Shown here: positions 49,269-62,289 of the stretch, one piece after another
Position numbering within the stretch: the first letter of the stretch is position 1
Layout of the letters: every line of letters begins with the position of its first letter
From: Pyrus communis
Lineage: Eukaryota; Streptophyta; Magnoliopsida; Rosales; Rosaceae
Reading direction: 5' to 3'
Length of the DNA stretch: 64,000 nucleotides
Assembly (NCBI RefSeq): GCF_963583255.1
Contig: NC_084818.1
Span: forward strand, 9,612,222-9,676,221
The notes under the pieces: model-generated
Seen by the model: the letters and a program-made list of their open reading frames with translations, nothing else
The model's database searches: none
Told to the model about the DNA's origin: nothing
Position numbers and translations under genes: made by a program

Positions 49269-52200
49269 CTAAAAAAAGAAGTCATCGACATCACAATCGT
49301 CGGCTGGTGGTGTTGCTGTTGTGTTAGGGGGTTGGGAGGTCGTGGCTGCTGCGACGGGGGGTTGAGAGGGCGTAGCTGCTGCTGGGGGGGGGGGGGGCTG
49401 GGAGGTCGTTTCTAGAGGTAGTTCAACGTCGGAGAATTGAATGCCAGAGATCTGAAGTGCAAGACGTATTTGGTTCATGAAATTGTTTTGGGCCACAATC
49501 TGAGACTGTTGGGCTGCAATCTGTTCATTCAAGCCCACCATTTCATATGTCAGCGTATCGACCCATTCAATTCTCTGCCTGGAGGATGAGGCAGACGAGT
49601 CCCGAAGGCTGGCTTTCTTAAGCCTCCAGTGAACATTCCCACATCGACGACCGAGGGTCTAATCAAGTGTGTCGGTCATGATCTGAAAAAGAGCAACCTC
49701 AGGGGGAAACACCTCATCGATCGAGGTCTCTAGGGGAAGTTGGGAAACCACCTCCTCGTGAATTGTTTGGCCCTTCTCCACCATGGTGGACTAGAAAAAT
49801 GAAAAAAACAAATTAATTTGAATATAAATGTAATTAATACTAATACAAATTGAACATTATAAATGTGAAAGAACTTACATGAAGCTGCTCCATCAGCTCA
49901 TCCCCGGGCCGAACGTACACCTCCTTGAACATGTCAATTTCAGGAAACTTTGACCCCCCTGAAATTTTTTAAAAAGTGTTAACATAGATTGTCAATTGTG
50001 TAATAAAGAGTAAAAAGATTGAAAACTTAAAATAAATATATAGTTACCTTACGTCGTACCTCCAACCTATAAGAGAAGCGTCGTGACCCAGATCGGTGAA
50101 GAAGTTTTTTCTTCGACCGATTGATCGAGTTTGCCTTCACTTTTTTATGTTCACTTAAAAAAAAAAAACGTATTAGTTTAGATATTTATAACAAATGAAT
50201 GAAAAAAAATGAAATGTTTATTTTAAATTGTAAATTTTTTTATTAATATATTATTGAAATATAAATTATACGTACCAAGTATTTCTCATCTTGAAAATGG
50301 CCGCAGAGCCACATCCCGATGGTCCAGCAACTTCATAGGGCACCCAACTTCTAGAGCGACCTCCAGACCCTCATATAGCTCATAATGCTTGTGGAGGTCG
50401 CTCTTCCATTGAGTGAACCTACTGGAGTAAAGGTCGTTGAGGTACTCCATTTGGTTGGAATCGAGGTTGGAGAGCTCATAGTGATGCTGCAAAACTCAAC
50501 AAATAAATAGTAGTTAAAATTTATAATCTTTGTATACTTTAATAAAAAATGTAGTATTTGAGGTTGAAAATACTTACCGATAATTCATAAAGCACGGCGT
50601 CATTGGTCTCTTGTGGCACAACTCTCCATTACTCCCACCTGAGGGGGCAATGGCTCCTGATAACACAACCAACGTCCGTGGCCAATACACTATGCTGCTC
50701 CTTTGTTGTAGCCGCACGATGTCAAGGATCCCACGTAATGGTGATCTTCTGGGTCGTGGTGTGAGTGGTATGAGAAGTCTTTTGTAGTCTACAAGGGCCC
50801 CTGGTTTTTTTTTACCTACCAAATAAACAAAGTAAACATTAGACGATTTCTATTTGCTACCGAAAATTTGACAGAACCTCCCCTAAAACTATAACATTTC
50901 CTAAAACCTGCACACAATATAACAACATAAACAACACATCCACCCAACAATTCAAACAGTTTATACCAACGGGGGACGTTAAAACAAAATTTACAACTTG
51001 TTGATATGAGTTCTCAGTGTTACTTAACAATCGTTAATATAGGTCAAAATCATAATTCAAAATAACTAGCTAGCATGCATGGTATTCTCTGCATAAATGA
51101 AAAGATCACTTAGATTTGCATCAAATATTTTTAACGTTGTTGCTCAATTATTAGAGAGGATAAGATTCCTTAATTATATTATGGTTCACATTTTAATTAC
51201 ACAAGTTAAGTTCACATTCTATACTTGAAGGGAAATGGTGGGATTTTGAATATCCATCTTTTAAGTGGAAGTTTGATTATCTGCAACTAATAATGCAGTA
51301 AATTAGCACATTATGCCTCTAGTTGCTAAGAGCAAAATTGTCACACCCCAAAACTCGAGGTGTGAGATTAAGAGAAAAAAATAGAATAAAAAGGTTGTTT
51401 AAGGGTGTAAAACAAATATTAGCTTAAGATTATGTCAATGAAGATTTAAACTCAACAATTACATTACACCAAACTATAAAGGTAACTCAAAGAAATAAAG
51501 TTAAAGACTTATTGTGGTAATAAAAACTGCAGAAACGACATGTACCGTAAAATTCACCGAAAATAATTCGTTTAACCAAAAAGTATGAAAATTTTCAAAT
51601 TCAAAGTAGACACCTACAACAAAGTTGTGTTAAAATTTCAAGGATTTTTTACTTCGGAAAGTATAGGAAAATTTAAATCTAAAACAGGCATGCTGCTATT
51701 TTTCTTAAAAAAAAAAAAAAAAAATTCAGCAGTATCAAGTCACTTTAGAAATAAAGCTGATTAATGATAAGGGAATTCCATGGAATTTAATAATTTCCCT
51801 TAATGTTTCAGTGAACAGAAGTATACTACAGCAGCTAATAGATGCTTCCTTTTATATCACATTTGGTTTTTTAGGGAGGTGTACTTAGATCTTATGAATC
51901 ATACAAGTTTCTTCAAAAAGCAAGAATTGTATTTAATTATGATGCTCTTTGAAAATAAACGATTATTGTGCTTGAAGTACTTCATCAACTGGTGTATACA
52001 GTCAAGGATATATAATCATTTTAAATGAGCAGCTCCATAATTATATGTTCCTTAGTCTTTTGGGTTAAATATGTTTGCATATAAGCTATCTAGACTAATA
52101 TACACCAGAAGATGAGGAGAAGGCAGGAGGGAGGGAAGGAGCAAGCTTACCAATTCGGGATGCCTCTCCATGGACAGAGGAAGTGTCACCAGACGGCTGT

Positions 52201-52433
52201 GCCTCCTCAGAAGTCCGGGGCCTTCAATGAGTCCGTCGGGCGCTTAGGACACTATGCGTCACCGAAGAAGTCGATGACGCAACAGTCGTAGACATCGTTG
52301 GCCCCAATGGCGCGACCGGAAGGACACCCATCGTGTCCAAATCAAGTGTGGAGGTGTCAGCAACATTACCTCCTTGAGAAGGTGTCTCACTGCCCCTACT
52401 AGCTGACCGCCGGTTTGATATTAAGTTCGACAT
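49269..52433 (-). pseudogene. Second CACTA gene (TNPA-like/Transposase_24-type), broken
   Basis: Exon remnants read on the minus strand. About 52433-52150 starts MSNLISNRRSASRGSETPSQ and has an in-frame TGA near 52226. About 50820-50575 starts KKKPGALVDYKRLLIPLTP and ends at a GTAAGT-like donor. About 50490-50286 contains HYELSNLDSNQMEYLNDLY and FTQWKSDLHKHYELYEG. A last exon, 49541-49269, has a coiled-coil-like QIAAQQSQIVAQNN segment, then a Pro/Ala/Thr-rich run and the ending CDVDDFFF. The HYELSNLD and WKSDLHKHY segments match the second, DNA-binding protein typical of plant CACTA elements. A 5' noncoding exon with a GTAAGG donor near 54597 is likely (see the promoter entry). Confidence 0.65.
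50823..52140. other. Long intron-like stretch in the second CACTA gene
   Basis: AT-rich with an A run near 51709-51724. TGTCACACCCC at 51341 could be an LTR-type terminus, but no partner end is evident. Confidence 0.35.
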
Positions 52434-52783
52434 CTACAAAAACAATCATGAATCTGTTTAGATAATCAAATTATTATATGCATTTCATTTCACATATATA
52501 AGGTGAATGAAAACATGAGCTCTGAATAAAATTGAGTATGGCAAGGAACATTTTTTTCATGAAAACAAACAAACAAATTTACCCATCTACAATAATCTTC
52601 AAATGCATGCCATTACAAAGTTAAAGCCAAAATATTATCAAATCAATAATCTTCAAACACTTTTGGGCATACAACAATTTTATGCACTGAAGAAGATCAC
52701 TTATAGATGCAATGAAGAATATTCTCACCACTATTTATACTAGATATGTGTTACTTAAGTGTTCATTCTGTTTACTTTTGCAG

Positions 52784-53375
52784 CACATCAGAACTGGTGA
52801 CAGATGCAGATTTGAAGTTTCTGATTGATAGCTTGGTGGAGAAGATAGGCGAAAATGTGAAATGGGAAAATGTCATAGACAAAAGAAATGATATTCTATC
52901 TTACTATGCTAAGTGTTGCAAGCCTAAGGTCATTCATCTTGTCTTAGTCTTTGAATTGATTATGATATTCTCTAACCCAAAGTTACCAGTGGCATTTACT
53001 CTTGTTCTAGAATCCGTTGGTCACATGAAATACTTGATTCCTTGTTTAACTCTACTGGTTTTAGCAAATAAAGGCTATGGAATTGAGTTTATGTATCTTT
53101 TCTCTTACATTCAGGATGGTCCTTTGACATACTTGAGTGTGACACTATTTGAGAATTGCTCTCTTGAGAAGCTGAGAGACTTCTACTTGGACAATGATTA
53201 CATAAAGCAATGGGACAAGATGCTGATTCAACATGAGCAGTTACAGATGGATAAAAACAATGGCGTTGAAGTTGGTCGGACAATACAAAGGTTTCCACTG
53301 TTGACAGCTAGAGAATATGTATTAGGTTGGAGATTGTGGGAGGGGGAAGATAAAACCTTTTATTGTTTTATCAAG
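52784..53375 (+). pseudogene. Captured fragment of a START-domain lipid-binding protein gene (two exons)
   Basis: Two plus-strand exons with canonical splice sites are open and phase-compatible. Exon 1 is 52784-52928 (after TTTTGCAG, ending AAG before GT), and exon 2 is 53115-53375 (after TTCAG, ending before GTAACT). They encode SELVTDADLKFLIDSL, KWENVIDKRNDILSYYAKCC and, across the junction, CCKPK then DGPLTYLSVTLFENCS. The rest includes DFYLDNDYIKQWDKML, VGRTIQRFPLLTAREYVLG and EGEDKTFYCFIK. This is the N-terminal half of a START domain of the kind in plant CP5-like proteins (family comparison from memory). The 5' exons and the rest of the domain are absent. The fragment is antisense to, and inside the first intron of, the CACTA second gene. 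There are no stops in either exon. Confidence 0.85.
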
Positions 53376-53737
53376 GTAACTACTACCTGAAAATTATTCA
53401 TACGTAAATTACATTTAGTCAACTTTAACAGGTCCTTGCTAAATATGACTAGAAAATGACAAACAGAGATTGACATTGTGAGGAAGTGAGTAAGAGCTTT
53501 GTTCATGTGAGGAAGACAATGACAAATAGTCAGTGACAGTGTCATTGTGAGGAAGACAGTAACAAACAGACCAGCTAATATAATGCAATTGGGAATGTCC
53601 TAATCATACTTTAGCACTACTCATATTCTCAGTGTATCATTCATGTTTTTCTACATTGTGCAATATCACTATAAGATTAGTATTTAATATCATTGATCAT
53701 GCAACTAATATTTATTTTGTATATGTATATATTAAGC

Positions 53738-53744
53738 AATACTT

Positions 53745-53797
<53 letters not shown>

Positions 53798-53811
53798 GTT
53801 AAGCAATACTT

Positions 53812-53853
<42 letters not shown>

Positions 53854-53905
53854 GTTAAGCAATACTTACACACACACACACACACACACATATGTATATG
53901 TTAAG
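53738..53905. repeat. Compound CA/TA minisatellite
   Basis: A unit made of TATGTTAAGCAATACTTA followed by a (CA)n run and a (TA)n run occurs about three times, with a fourth partial copy of TTAAGCAATA at about 53902. Confidence 0.85.
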
Positions 53906-54589
53906 CAATAATTACATCTAAAGTGGTATTGTAGAGGTTATCATCTATGAACTAAACTACTTTCTTTTCCCTTCTTAGCTAAACAATTCAAATCTGCCTC
54001 ATTTATGCTTTTACACAGGGTTAATGTTTCGTGAAAACATTACTAGTATATATACAACGAATGGTAAGAATAATTTGAACTGTTAGGAAATTCCCTCGAC
54101 TCCTATCAACTATAATGGGGAATTAAACACAACCAAATTCAGTTTTCGCAAGACACTGACAACACATGGCTATATATAGTACGATTCAGCAATCCAACAA
54201 AAAAAAAAAAGCATTATTAGTTGTAAGCTTTTTATAAAAAAAAAAAATTCAAAACATTCACCAATCGAACATAGGGCTATATCAACAATGATTGGACATC
54301 TAAATTCCCTTCCCTACTAATTTCTCATAATTCAAAACCCCCCAACTTGTAAATCTGTAATTCGAACCCTAATTCAAAAACCCTACACTGTGAGCAACTA
54401 CAATTCCCAATTCCAACCCTAAATCCCTAACCCAAGATTCGTAATTCCAACCCTAAATCCCTAACCCAGGCTTCCCAATTCCAACCCCAAATCCCTAAAT
54501 GTTGTAACTAAAACAATTGAAGATTAAAATTCAGAAAATTACACTTATAAATAATTGAATTAAGGAGATGAATTAAGGGAGATTGGGTC

Positions 54590-55200
54590 CTTACCTAGTA
54601 AAGTTGTGTGTGGTGTGGCGTCGGAGTGCTGTGGTTTCGAACCAGAGAGTGACAGAAAGACAGAGAAACCGAGGGAATGCGAGAGAAGGAGAGAGGGGGA
54701 CACTGACATTGAGTCTGAGATAGAATGAGAAGGTTGATTGAATGGACAGAGAGAGATGAGCTTGGGTCTGATAGGAGTTCAAATTACAAACGAGAGAGAG
54801 AGGGGCGCTTGGGTCTGAGACAAATATTTGCGCGAAATGAATTAAAGATGTCGACTTACAAAGGTGCCCAATTTTAGGAAAAAAATCAAAATTTTAAATG
54901 TTTGCGCGACAAAGATGTTTTAATATTCATTGCGCAACAAGTGTTTTATTTTTTTTTTAAATGAATTTTTTAATATTTGCGCCCAATTTTGAGAGAATCG
55001 GACATAATCGATTGAGTGTCTGAGAGGGAGATAGAGAGTTAAGGCACGGAATTAAAAACGCACCCACCTTTGGGAAAAAAATCAATGCGATGGAGATGTT
55101 TAAACTTTCGTTGCGCAACCAATTTAAAAAAATTAATTTTTTTTATTTGCACGAAAAATATTTATACAATGTCGTCGCGTATAACTGTAAATTTTAGTTA
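54590..55200 (-). promoter_or_regulatory. Likely internal promoter and noncoding first exon of the second CACTA gene
   Basis: On the minus strand, 54780-54597 is a CT-rich leader-like segment ending CTTTACTAG before GTAAGGACC, a strong donor. Upstream, 54830-55190 holds subterminal-repeat words (TTTGCGCGA, TTGCGCAACA, GTTGCGCAACC, GTCGTCGCG) away from either end of the element. A promoter or protein-binding role is inference. Confidence 0.45.
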
Positions 55201-55331
55201 TTTTTTGGTTTAAATAAATAAATATTTTTTTAATTTCATTTTGTTACAAATTTTAAAGGAAACTTTTGTTTGTATACAACATTTTTAAATACCATTCAAT
55301 ACATTTAATTAATATACATCACAATTTTTCA

Positions 55332-58300
55332 TTAATTCTCATCTGAACTAGAATAAAGATCATCACTATCGTTGGATTTAGACTCCCATTCCTCATCATC
55401 TATAGGCACATCAATATCTTCGTTCACGCACTCGGGTGCATTGTAACACGGTAGATCCCCGAGGTCAATCGTAATGGAATCAATAGGTATTTCGATTTCA
55501 GGACCTCCAGCTACCTGATACGGTTCTTGTACAATAGTCATATTCCACAGTGTATTTGCACCAAGTGCTGTTGAAGCCTCCAATTGTTGGTCAGCAATGT
55601 CACCTAATCGTCATCGGCAGCATGATCTTGGTCCTTAATATCATACACCCCTCTGTGCTCAATCTTCTGAACTACTTTCCATCCCCTCCTGGCCTTAGGG
55701 TCATTTAGAAAATTTGTTTAGCCATCATTGCCAAAATGTAAGGGTCGTCCTTATACCAACATCTGTTAGTGTTGATTGATAGCAAACCATCGTCTCGTTT
55801 GACACCTCCAACTCGACGTGGGTTTGTATCAAATGAGCGACACTTAAAGAGGATAACTTGACACTGCTCTTTGTAAATCAATTGCACAACACTTGTCAGT
55901 TTTCAATAGAAATCAATGTCTGCAATGTCGCCCGCACCCGGTACATGTACCCCACTATTTTGCATACAAAGTTTTTCATCGTGCTCAATTGCCAAAAACT
56001 TGATGCCATTTACATGACAACCGGAGTACAATTATGCGCTTACTGGCCCAATCACCATGCTGTACAATTCTTCATTGTAAGCGGGCAAATTAATTTCCTT
56101 CAATTTCTTCACCTAAATAAAAGAGCAAAAGATGTCGTGTTAGTTTAACATTTACAATTATGTAAAAAACCCAAACACGAACATACATTTTCATGAAACC
56201 ATTGAGGAAACAATTAACGATGCTTTTTGGCATATAAATGTTAAGAATGTTCTTGCTTCATCAACTCTTCATGCTCATCTAGTACGTAATTGTCTCATCA
56301 CAATTGTTAAGTACAAACCAATGCGCTACCTCCATGTCCTTTTTGTCAAACGCCTCCCCTCTGATTGGTTCGCCAAATGGTCGTGCAATTTGGGAAAAAA
56401 ACATAATTTTTTTCACTTCTCACACCACCGTCAGTATTGTGTTGTTGTCGGTTGAACGTAGTCTCAACGTCTTATAGGGACATTGCACAAAATGTAAGGG
56501 ACTTAAAACCATCCCATGCCTCCACGATTGATCCTTCAGGTTTTGCCTTGTTTCGTACACTCTTTTTTAATTCACCCAGTAGTCTGCATCAATAAACAAA
56601 TTATCGTATAAAATTAGTGTAATTATACATATATCACGAACTAAAGTATTTATGGCGATTATATACCTTTCAATTGGATACATCCATCGATAGTTGACGG
56701 GTCCAACTACAAGTGCCTCAACTAGTAAGTGAATCATCACGTGGATCATGCTTGTGAAGAAAGCTGGAGGAATTATTTGTTCAAACTTGCATAGCACTTC
56801 AATAATATCGTCACACAACTATTTAACATCGGACTTCCACAAAGTTTTTGCAGTTAATTGAGAAAAATATCTCGCCAACAACATAATCGGCTTTACCACA
56901 TCTTCAGGTAAGAGGTGTCGAATTCCCATTGGTAGTAGGAGTTGAAGTATGACATGACAATCATGACTCTTGAGGGCGAGAAATTTGCCTTCATCCACGT
57001 TTGTGCAATGGCTGATGTTTGAAGCATACCTTTCTGGAAACTTTACAGAAGATAGAAACTGCAAAAACTCTTTCCTCTTTTCCAGTTTCACTGAAAACGA
57101 AGCGAGCTTCTTTCTAGCTATGTCTCTATCCCTCACCATCCGTAAACTTGGCCTAATGCCCATTTTTTCCAGATTGATATGAGCTTTTATCGTGTCCTTT
57201 GTTTTTCCCTCGATGTCCAATATAGTTCTGACCAGTATATCAAACACATTTTTCTCAACATGCATTACATCGATGTTGTGTCTCAATTTTAATTTGGACC
57301 AGTATGAGAGCTCAAACAACCTTATCTTGTGTGTCCAGTTTAGATGTGTGTCTGGTCTTATCTTATTTACGAACTTGCCCAATGGAGCAAGATCCAACCG
57401 ATTCACCTGAGCTAAAATTTCATCGCCGGACCATTCTCTTGGTCTTGGTCGAAGCTTTGTGCCCTTGAAGAAGGCTGTCTCATTTTGACACCACTTATGG
57501 TCCCACAACAACCACCTATGATGCCCTAGGTAACAAACTTTTCCCGCGTGCTAACTACACGTCGTGTCCTCTTTGTAAATTGGGCATATGTAGTAGCCCT
57601 TAGTGCTCTACCCAGACATCATAGCGTACGCAGGAAAATCATTTATAGTCCACATCACGGCTGCTCTCAAAGTGAACATCTTCTCGGTAGATTTATCGTA
57701 CGTGGGAACACCGTTTTCTCATAATTCTTTTAGTTCATTGATCAACAGTTGTAAATACACATCAATACAAGTGCCTAGATCTTCGGTTATTAACAACATC
57801 ATCATCATAAATTCTTTTTTCATACATTTCCAAGGTGGCAAATTATATGGAATTTCAAAGATTGGCCAAGTGCTGTGGTACTGGTTTAGAACCCCGAACG
57901 AATTAAACCTGTCCGTCGCAAGTCCTAATCTAACTTTTCGGGGCTCACGTGCAAATTTGGGGTACAGCCGATCAAACTCTTTCCAGGCCTCTCCATCTGC
58001 AGGATGTCTCATAACATAGTCATCCACCCATTTGTCCTTATGCCACCTCATATTGCTTGCAGTGTGCGTTGACATATACAATCACTGCAACATGGGCTTT
58101 AATGGGAGATAACACATAACTTTTTGTGGAATCTTCGTTCTTCTATTCTAAGATGTCATTTTAAACCACGACTCATTACCTACAGGACATTTATCCAACG
58201 ATTTATTCTCTTTGTAGAACAAAATGCAATTATTTTTACACGTGTGAATTTTTTCATATCCCAATCCAAGACCACTCATCACCTTCTTTGCACTTTTATA

Positions 58301-58897
58301 ATCTTTAGGAAGGCAATTGTCATTTGGAAGCATCATCTTGAAAACCCCCAAAAAGTAATCAAAACACCGGTTCGACATACGAAACTTCATTTTTTCATGC
58401 ATCAACTCAACAATGGCCATGAGCATAAAAAATCCTTCACAACCAGGGAATAATTCTTGCTTAGCACTTTTTAATAGTTTTTCGTATTTTTCGAATACTT
58501 CACTGTCCATGGTGGGAGGGACGCCATCTTCTTCTTCCATATTCATATTCGAACTAGCGGTTGAAAAAATATCATTGATAATGTCCATAATTTGATTATT
58601 TGGATTCACAACAGAGTTAATTGTATCCACTGTTCGGGTAGTGTCGGAGGATGAAGCATATTGTATTTGTTCTCCATGATGATTCCATGTAGTATAGGCT
58701 TCCATCATCCTATTTCTCACTAAATGGTATCGAACAGTTTCAAAATATTCAATCGTTAAGTTGTTACACTTTCTACAAGGACACCGAATTTGAGTTGAGC
58801 CGCGGCTGTTTGCAATTGCAAAATCGATGAATTGATTTATTACATCCAAATATTCATCAACACATCTGTTAGGATTATGTATCCACTGTTTGTCCAT
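55332..58897 (-). pseudogene. TNP2-like CACTA transposase, multiply stopped
   Basis: The start is the ATG of MDKQWIHNPNR, just after a CAG acceptor. Domains follow the TNP2 order. The transposase-associated N-terminal domain has CPCRKCNN. The Transposase_21 region has MRWHKDKWVDDYVMRHPADG, KVRLGLATDRFNSFG, PPWKCMKKEF, then NWTHKIRLFELSYWSKLKLR and NIDVMHVEKNVFDIL. DUF4218 has LKSHDCHVILQLLLPMGIR and VNYRWMYPIERY, and DUF4216 has LLSINTNRCWYKDDPYILAM. The acidic end is at 55335. The frame from about 58160 to 57500 is collinear with the family but has at least five stops (for example after KMTS, PMLQ, LKEL and MMSG), and later frame breaks occur around 56819 and 56150-55900. It cannot make full-length transposase. 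Confidence 0.9.
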
Positions 58898-58957
58898 TTC
58901 ACCTGCAAACAAAAAAAAAATTACAAGGGTTACAACAACTTCAATATGACATGCCAC

Positions 58958-60170
58958 CTTATGCCTCCAGTATGGGTCCTATCTCATTCGAGAATGCACA
59001 GTTACGTGCTATAATTTATGGTTTCAACTCATTAGAGTTCGAGCGTGGGAAAAATTTAGCAGCATTTCCCTGCAGTTCTTCAAGTGCACGAGATAGATAC
59101 AAAAAACTACGAAGCACTTGAAGAACGCAAAGAGATGTTACCACATTTCCCACGCTCAAACTCTAATGCGTGAACCGCAAACTACAACATGTGAATGTGC
59201 AATCTCAAACTGCCCAAAAATTTGGGACAATTCAAGAATTCATTGGATCGTAGTCATCCTTTCGCATCCATTCGCGAAATCCAATAAATTCTCAAACGAG
59301 AAACTAAGCTTATATGAACATTGCAAACCATTTTTTGTACATCCACACAAAAATGGTTGCATACAGATACATAAACTCACAACACCTATAAACTACATAC
59401 AACAATATTTAAATGAATGGAAATTAATTAGATAACTTAGTTAAGAAAAATGATACCTCAAATTGTTGGAAATTGTACCACGGGAAGGCAGTTGTTGCAA
59501 TTGTTTTGCAGCTTCTGCTTTCCAGCAATCTGGTTAAGTTTAGTAAAGTAAACAACTTTTGCGTGATGCAACCATTGTCACGTAAAACCTTGGGCTTCAA
59601 CATTTTTGGCACCATTCGACTACGATTTCCCGGGATTTTTTAACCCATTGCACGACGAATAATTGTTCGTTGGGCTTTTTTTTTTTTTTGGGACATTGAT
59701 GTGGCCTTCAACTTTTTGCACGCCTTTGACTTTCCCAGGTTTTTTAAACCCATTGCTTCGTCGTGTGAGTATTTTTTTTTTTTTTTTTTTGTTTGTTGTT
59801 GTTGTTGTTGTTGTTTTTTTGGGGGATATTGACAACATTTTTCCATTAACTCTTCAAAAATTTTCAAACCACATACATATTTAATAAATAATTCCATTTG
59901 TGCATATTTAATTAATATACTTACTTATTAATAAAAAAAATTTCATACTAAAAAAACTTAAAATTCATATTTAATCAAAAGATTTTATACTAAAAAACTT
60001 AAAATTCATATTTAATAAAAAAAAATTCATACTAAACAAACTTAAAATTCATATTTCATTCATAATAAACATCAAGTACATATTTAATAAAAAATTTCAT
60101 ACTAAAAAAACTTAAAATTAATATATAATTATTAAATAAGCAATAATATTAAAATAAGAAATCTTATTCT
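58958..60170. other. CACTA 5' interior, no recognised coding sequence
   Basis: It contains an inverted pair of blocks (CACTCTAATG/CATTAGAGT-type words near 59030 and 59155, with TTTCCCACGCTC nearby). T-rich low-complexity tracts lie at 59677-59690 and 59770-59820, with a directly repeated phrase AACCCATTGC. AT-rich repeats with TTCATACTAAA and CTTAAAATTCATAT occupy 59935-60130. The minus-strand frame 59615-59424 is unrecognised. Confidence 0.45.
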
Positions 60171-60174
60171 ACTC

Positions 60175-60620
60175 ATCCACCGGTACTTCTTGTTCTTGCT
60201 GTAGTGTTGCATCGCGTTCATTATCAAAGTTCCACTCCTAGAATCCCGACTTGAACACGTTGTTGATAACCTTCATCAGATTTGGATCACTTTTGCCAAT
60301 GTCCCAATTGGACTGTCAGGCAAAAACTAATAAATTAAAATCTAACTATTATATTATGTTTAACAAACATAGTTATTATTTAACTAATAAAATTAGCACA
60401 TACAACTAACTCATCAATCATGTGCATCTTCAGCTCCTCGGGGATGGCTCTCTAAGACTCCCAATCTGCAGCACATTTGGTACGCACCATTGCTCCCACG
60501 TCGGAGGAAAAGCTGGCGCACTTATTTGACTTCACAACCCCTATTATTTCGTCCCCAATGATTCGGTAACGGCTTCTTCCATACGGCGGATCCAGGATTT
60601 CAAGATCGGAGGGCTCCAAG
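60175..60620 (-). pseudogene. Unrecognised transposon-associated ORF, copy 1
   Basis: Minus-strand reading gives GRSRYRIIGDEIIGVVKSN, then TKCAADWES, a stop, RAIPEELKMHMIDELV, an intron-like gap, then WDIGKSDPNLMKVINNVFKS, a stop, and a short acidic end QQEQEVPVDE before TAG. The pattern W..W..IP..LK..M.DEL resembles domains in CACTA second proteins, but the family is not certain. A related copy lies at 62290-62700. Confidence 0.5.
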
Positions 60621-60710
60621 ATAAAAGTTCAAAAAAAATATATTAGACTAGTTTGGTTCCATAGTACTATTTTTTATGGAATTTGGTTCATTGAATAATC
60701 AAAATTAATC

Positions 60711-60912
60711 AACCACATCAAGTGGCCAAGTGGTAAGGGTGCGGATTTCGACTCTTAAAATACAAAAAACAGGGAGGTTCTGGGTTCGAGGCTCCAAGCT
60801 AGTGAATCTGCTTGATTGTGGCCATGAGAAAGCTAAAATGCCTCTGTGAGTCTTCTAGGCCCCTAGAAGGGGTCGATAACTGTGGCTTACCACTAGTTGT
60901 CCCGCTTTAAAA

Positions 60913-60942
<30 letters not shown>
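60711..60942 (+). mobile_element. tRNA-derived SINE inside the CACTA element
   Basis: It has an A box TGGCCAAGTGG and a B box GGTTCGAGGCT about 65 bp apart, and a 3' tail of AAT repeats. A 14-bp duplication AATCAAAATTAATC (60697-60710) and AATCAAGATTAATC (60943-60956) flanks it, with one mismatch. Confidence 0.9.
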
Positions 60943-60945
<3 letters not shown>

Positions 60946-60956
60946 CAAGATTAATC

Positions 60957-62289
60957 TCAAAGGTAATAAAACCAATAAATTCTCCTCGGCAACATAACAC
61001 ATCAATTAATGACTTTACAAAGATGAAATTTGTTAATGTAACATATATATTACAATTGGGAGTTGAGACTAGAGTCTAGGATTAAAAAACTTAAATGAAT
61101 TTGGCATAAATAAAATTAGGCAGCTAGAGGTGGTGGAATGGCAAATGGTGTTGGGGGATGGGATAACTTGAGTTTAAAGTTGAGAGGTTGCGACGATTTG
61201 GAGGATTAAAACAAAAATTAGAAACCTTTTCTTCTTCTTTGTAAGCACTGCTGCATGCACATCCATGGAGACAACAAGCCTCTCTGCTGCACCTGCCCAA
61301 ATTGTTGGAGGGTCCCGAAGGTCAATCACAAGTGTTTCTTCGGGCTTTCGAAGGGTCCCGAGACCTCCCGGGTCCCTATATCGATCCGTCAATGTTCCCA
61401 TATGTGTGTCGGACCCGTACCACAACTCTTTTCTTCTTGTCAATCAACAAAAAATAATTTCATAATACTAAAGCTAAATAAAAACTTTACACAAAATGCA
61501 AAAAGTTCAACGCAAACCTTATCCAGAACCTTCTCCATCTATTGCCATTGATGAACGTGCATCTTTGTCGGCCATCGTACCAACACTCAAAGAACGAACT
61601 GATTATAATCGTCAGAATTGCAAAGCGTTTTCGAAACGAATTGTGAAGAATAAGGACAGCAGAAACGCATATTTAAAGGAAGGTTAGGGACTTTGCGCAA
61701 CGAACAATTTGTCGCGCAAACACATGCAGTAAATACGGTATTTATTTCTCTGATTCAGATGAACCAAATACATTGACCTATAATTGATTGCCCTTGCGCA
61801 ACGAAATCTTTGTCGCGCAAGAGTTTGCTTAGCGATAGATTTGTCACGCAAAGGTTTTAGCGACGAACTTATTGTAATTATAAAGTTTACGTAAACATAG
61901 ATATCTATGTTTACATAAACTTTATAATTACCAACTAATTTTCAGTTTATAATATGTATTCTAAAAATAATTACTACCTTAAATAAATTGATATTATATT
62001 TCATTCAATTAATACATTAAATAATTAATACCTTAAATAAATTGATATTATATTCCATTCACTTAATACACTAAATCATTAATACCTTAAATAAAGTATA
62101 TTATATTCCATTCAATTAATACCTTAAATAAATTATTATATTCCATTCAATTAATAACTTAAATAAATTGATATTATACTCCATTCAATTATTTAAATAA
62201 CCAAACATGAATTAAAACATAATTAAGTAAAAATACATAACTTATAAAAAGTACCTTAAATTTAAATATTGTCATACAAAACATAAATT
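60957..62289. other. CACTA 5' interior with subterminal repeats
   Basis: Subterminal words occur at 61690-61720 and 61795-61865. A near-perfect inverted repeat, AATTATAAAGTTTACGTAAA against TTTACATAAACTTTATAATT, lies at about 61876-61930. The phrase ACCTTAAATAAATTGATATTATA recurs several times at 61975-62190. No gene is recognised. Confidence 0.5.

Noticed and set aside
53738..53905. CRISPR-like regular array
   Set aside because: The repeated unit is CA/TA microsatellite plus a short shared phrase with no distinct spacers, and the genome is a plant's.
60175..60210. CACTACAGCAAG on the minus strand as a CACTA terminus
   Set aside because: It falls in the coding end of a transposon-associated frame (LQQEQEVPVDE), has no flanking duplication, and subterminal repeats continue well beyond it.
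60711..60790. tRNA gene
   Set aside because: A and B boxes are present but the acceptor stem is not formed. The AAT-repeat tail and 14-bp target duplication show it is a SINE.
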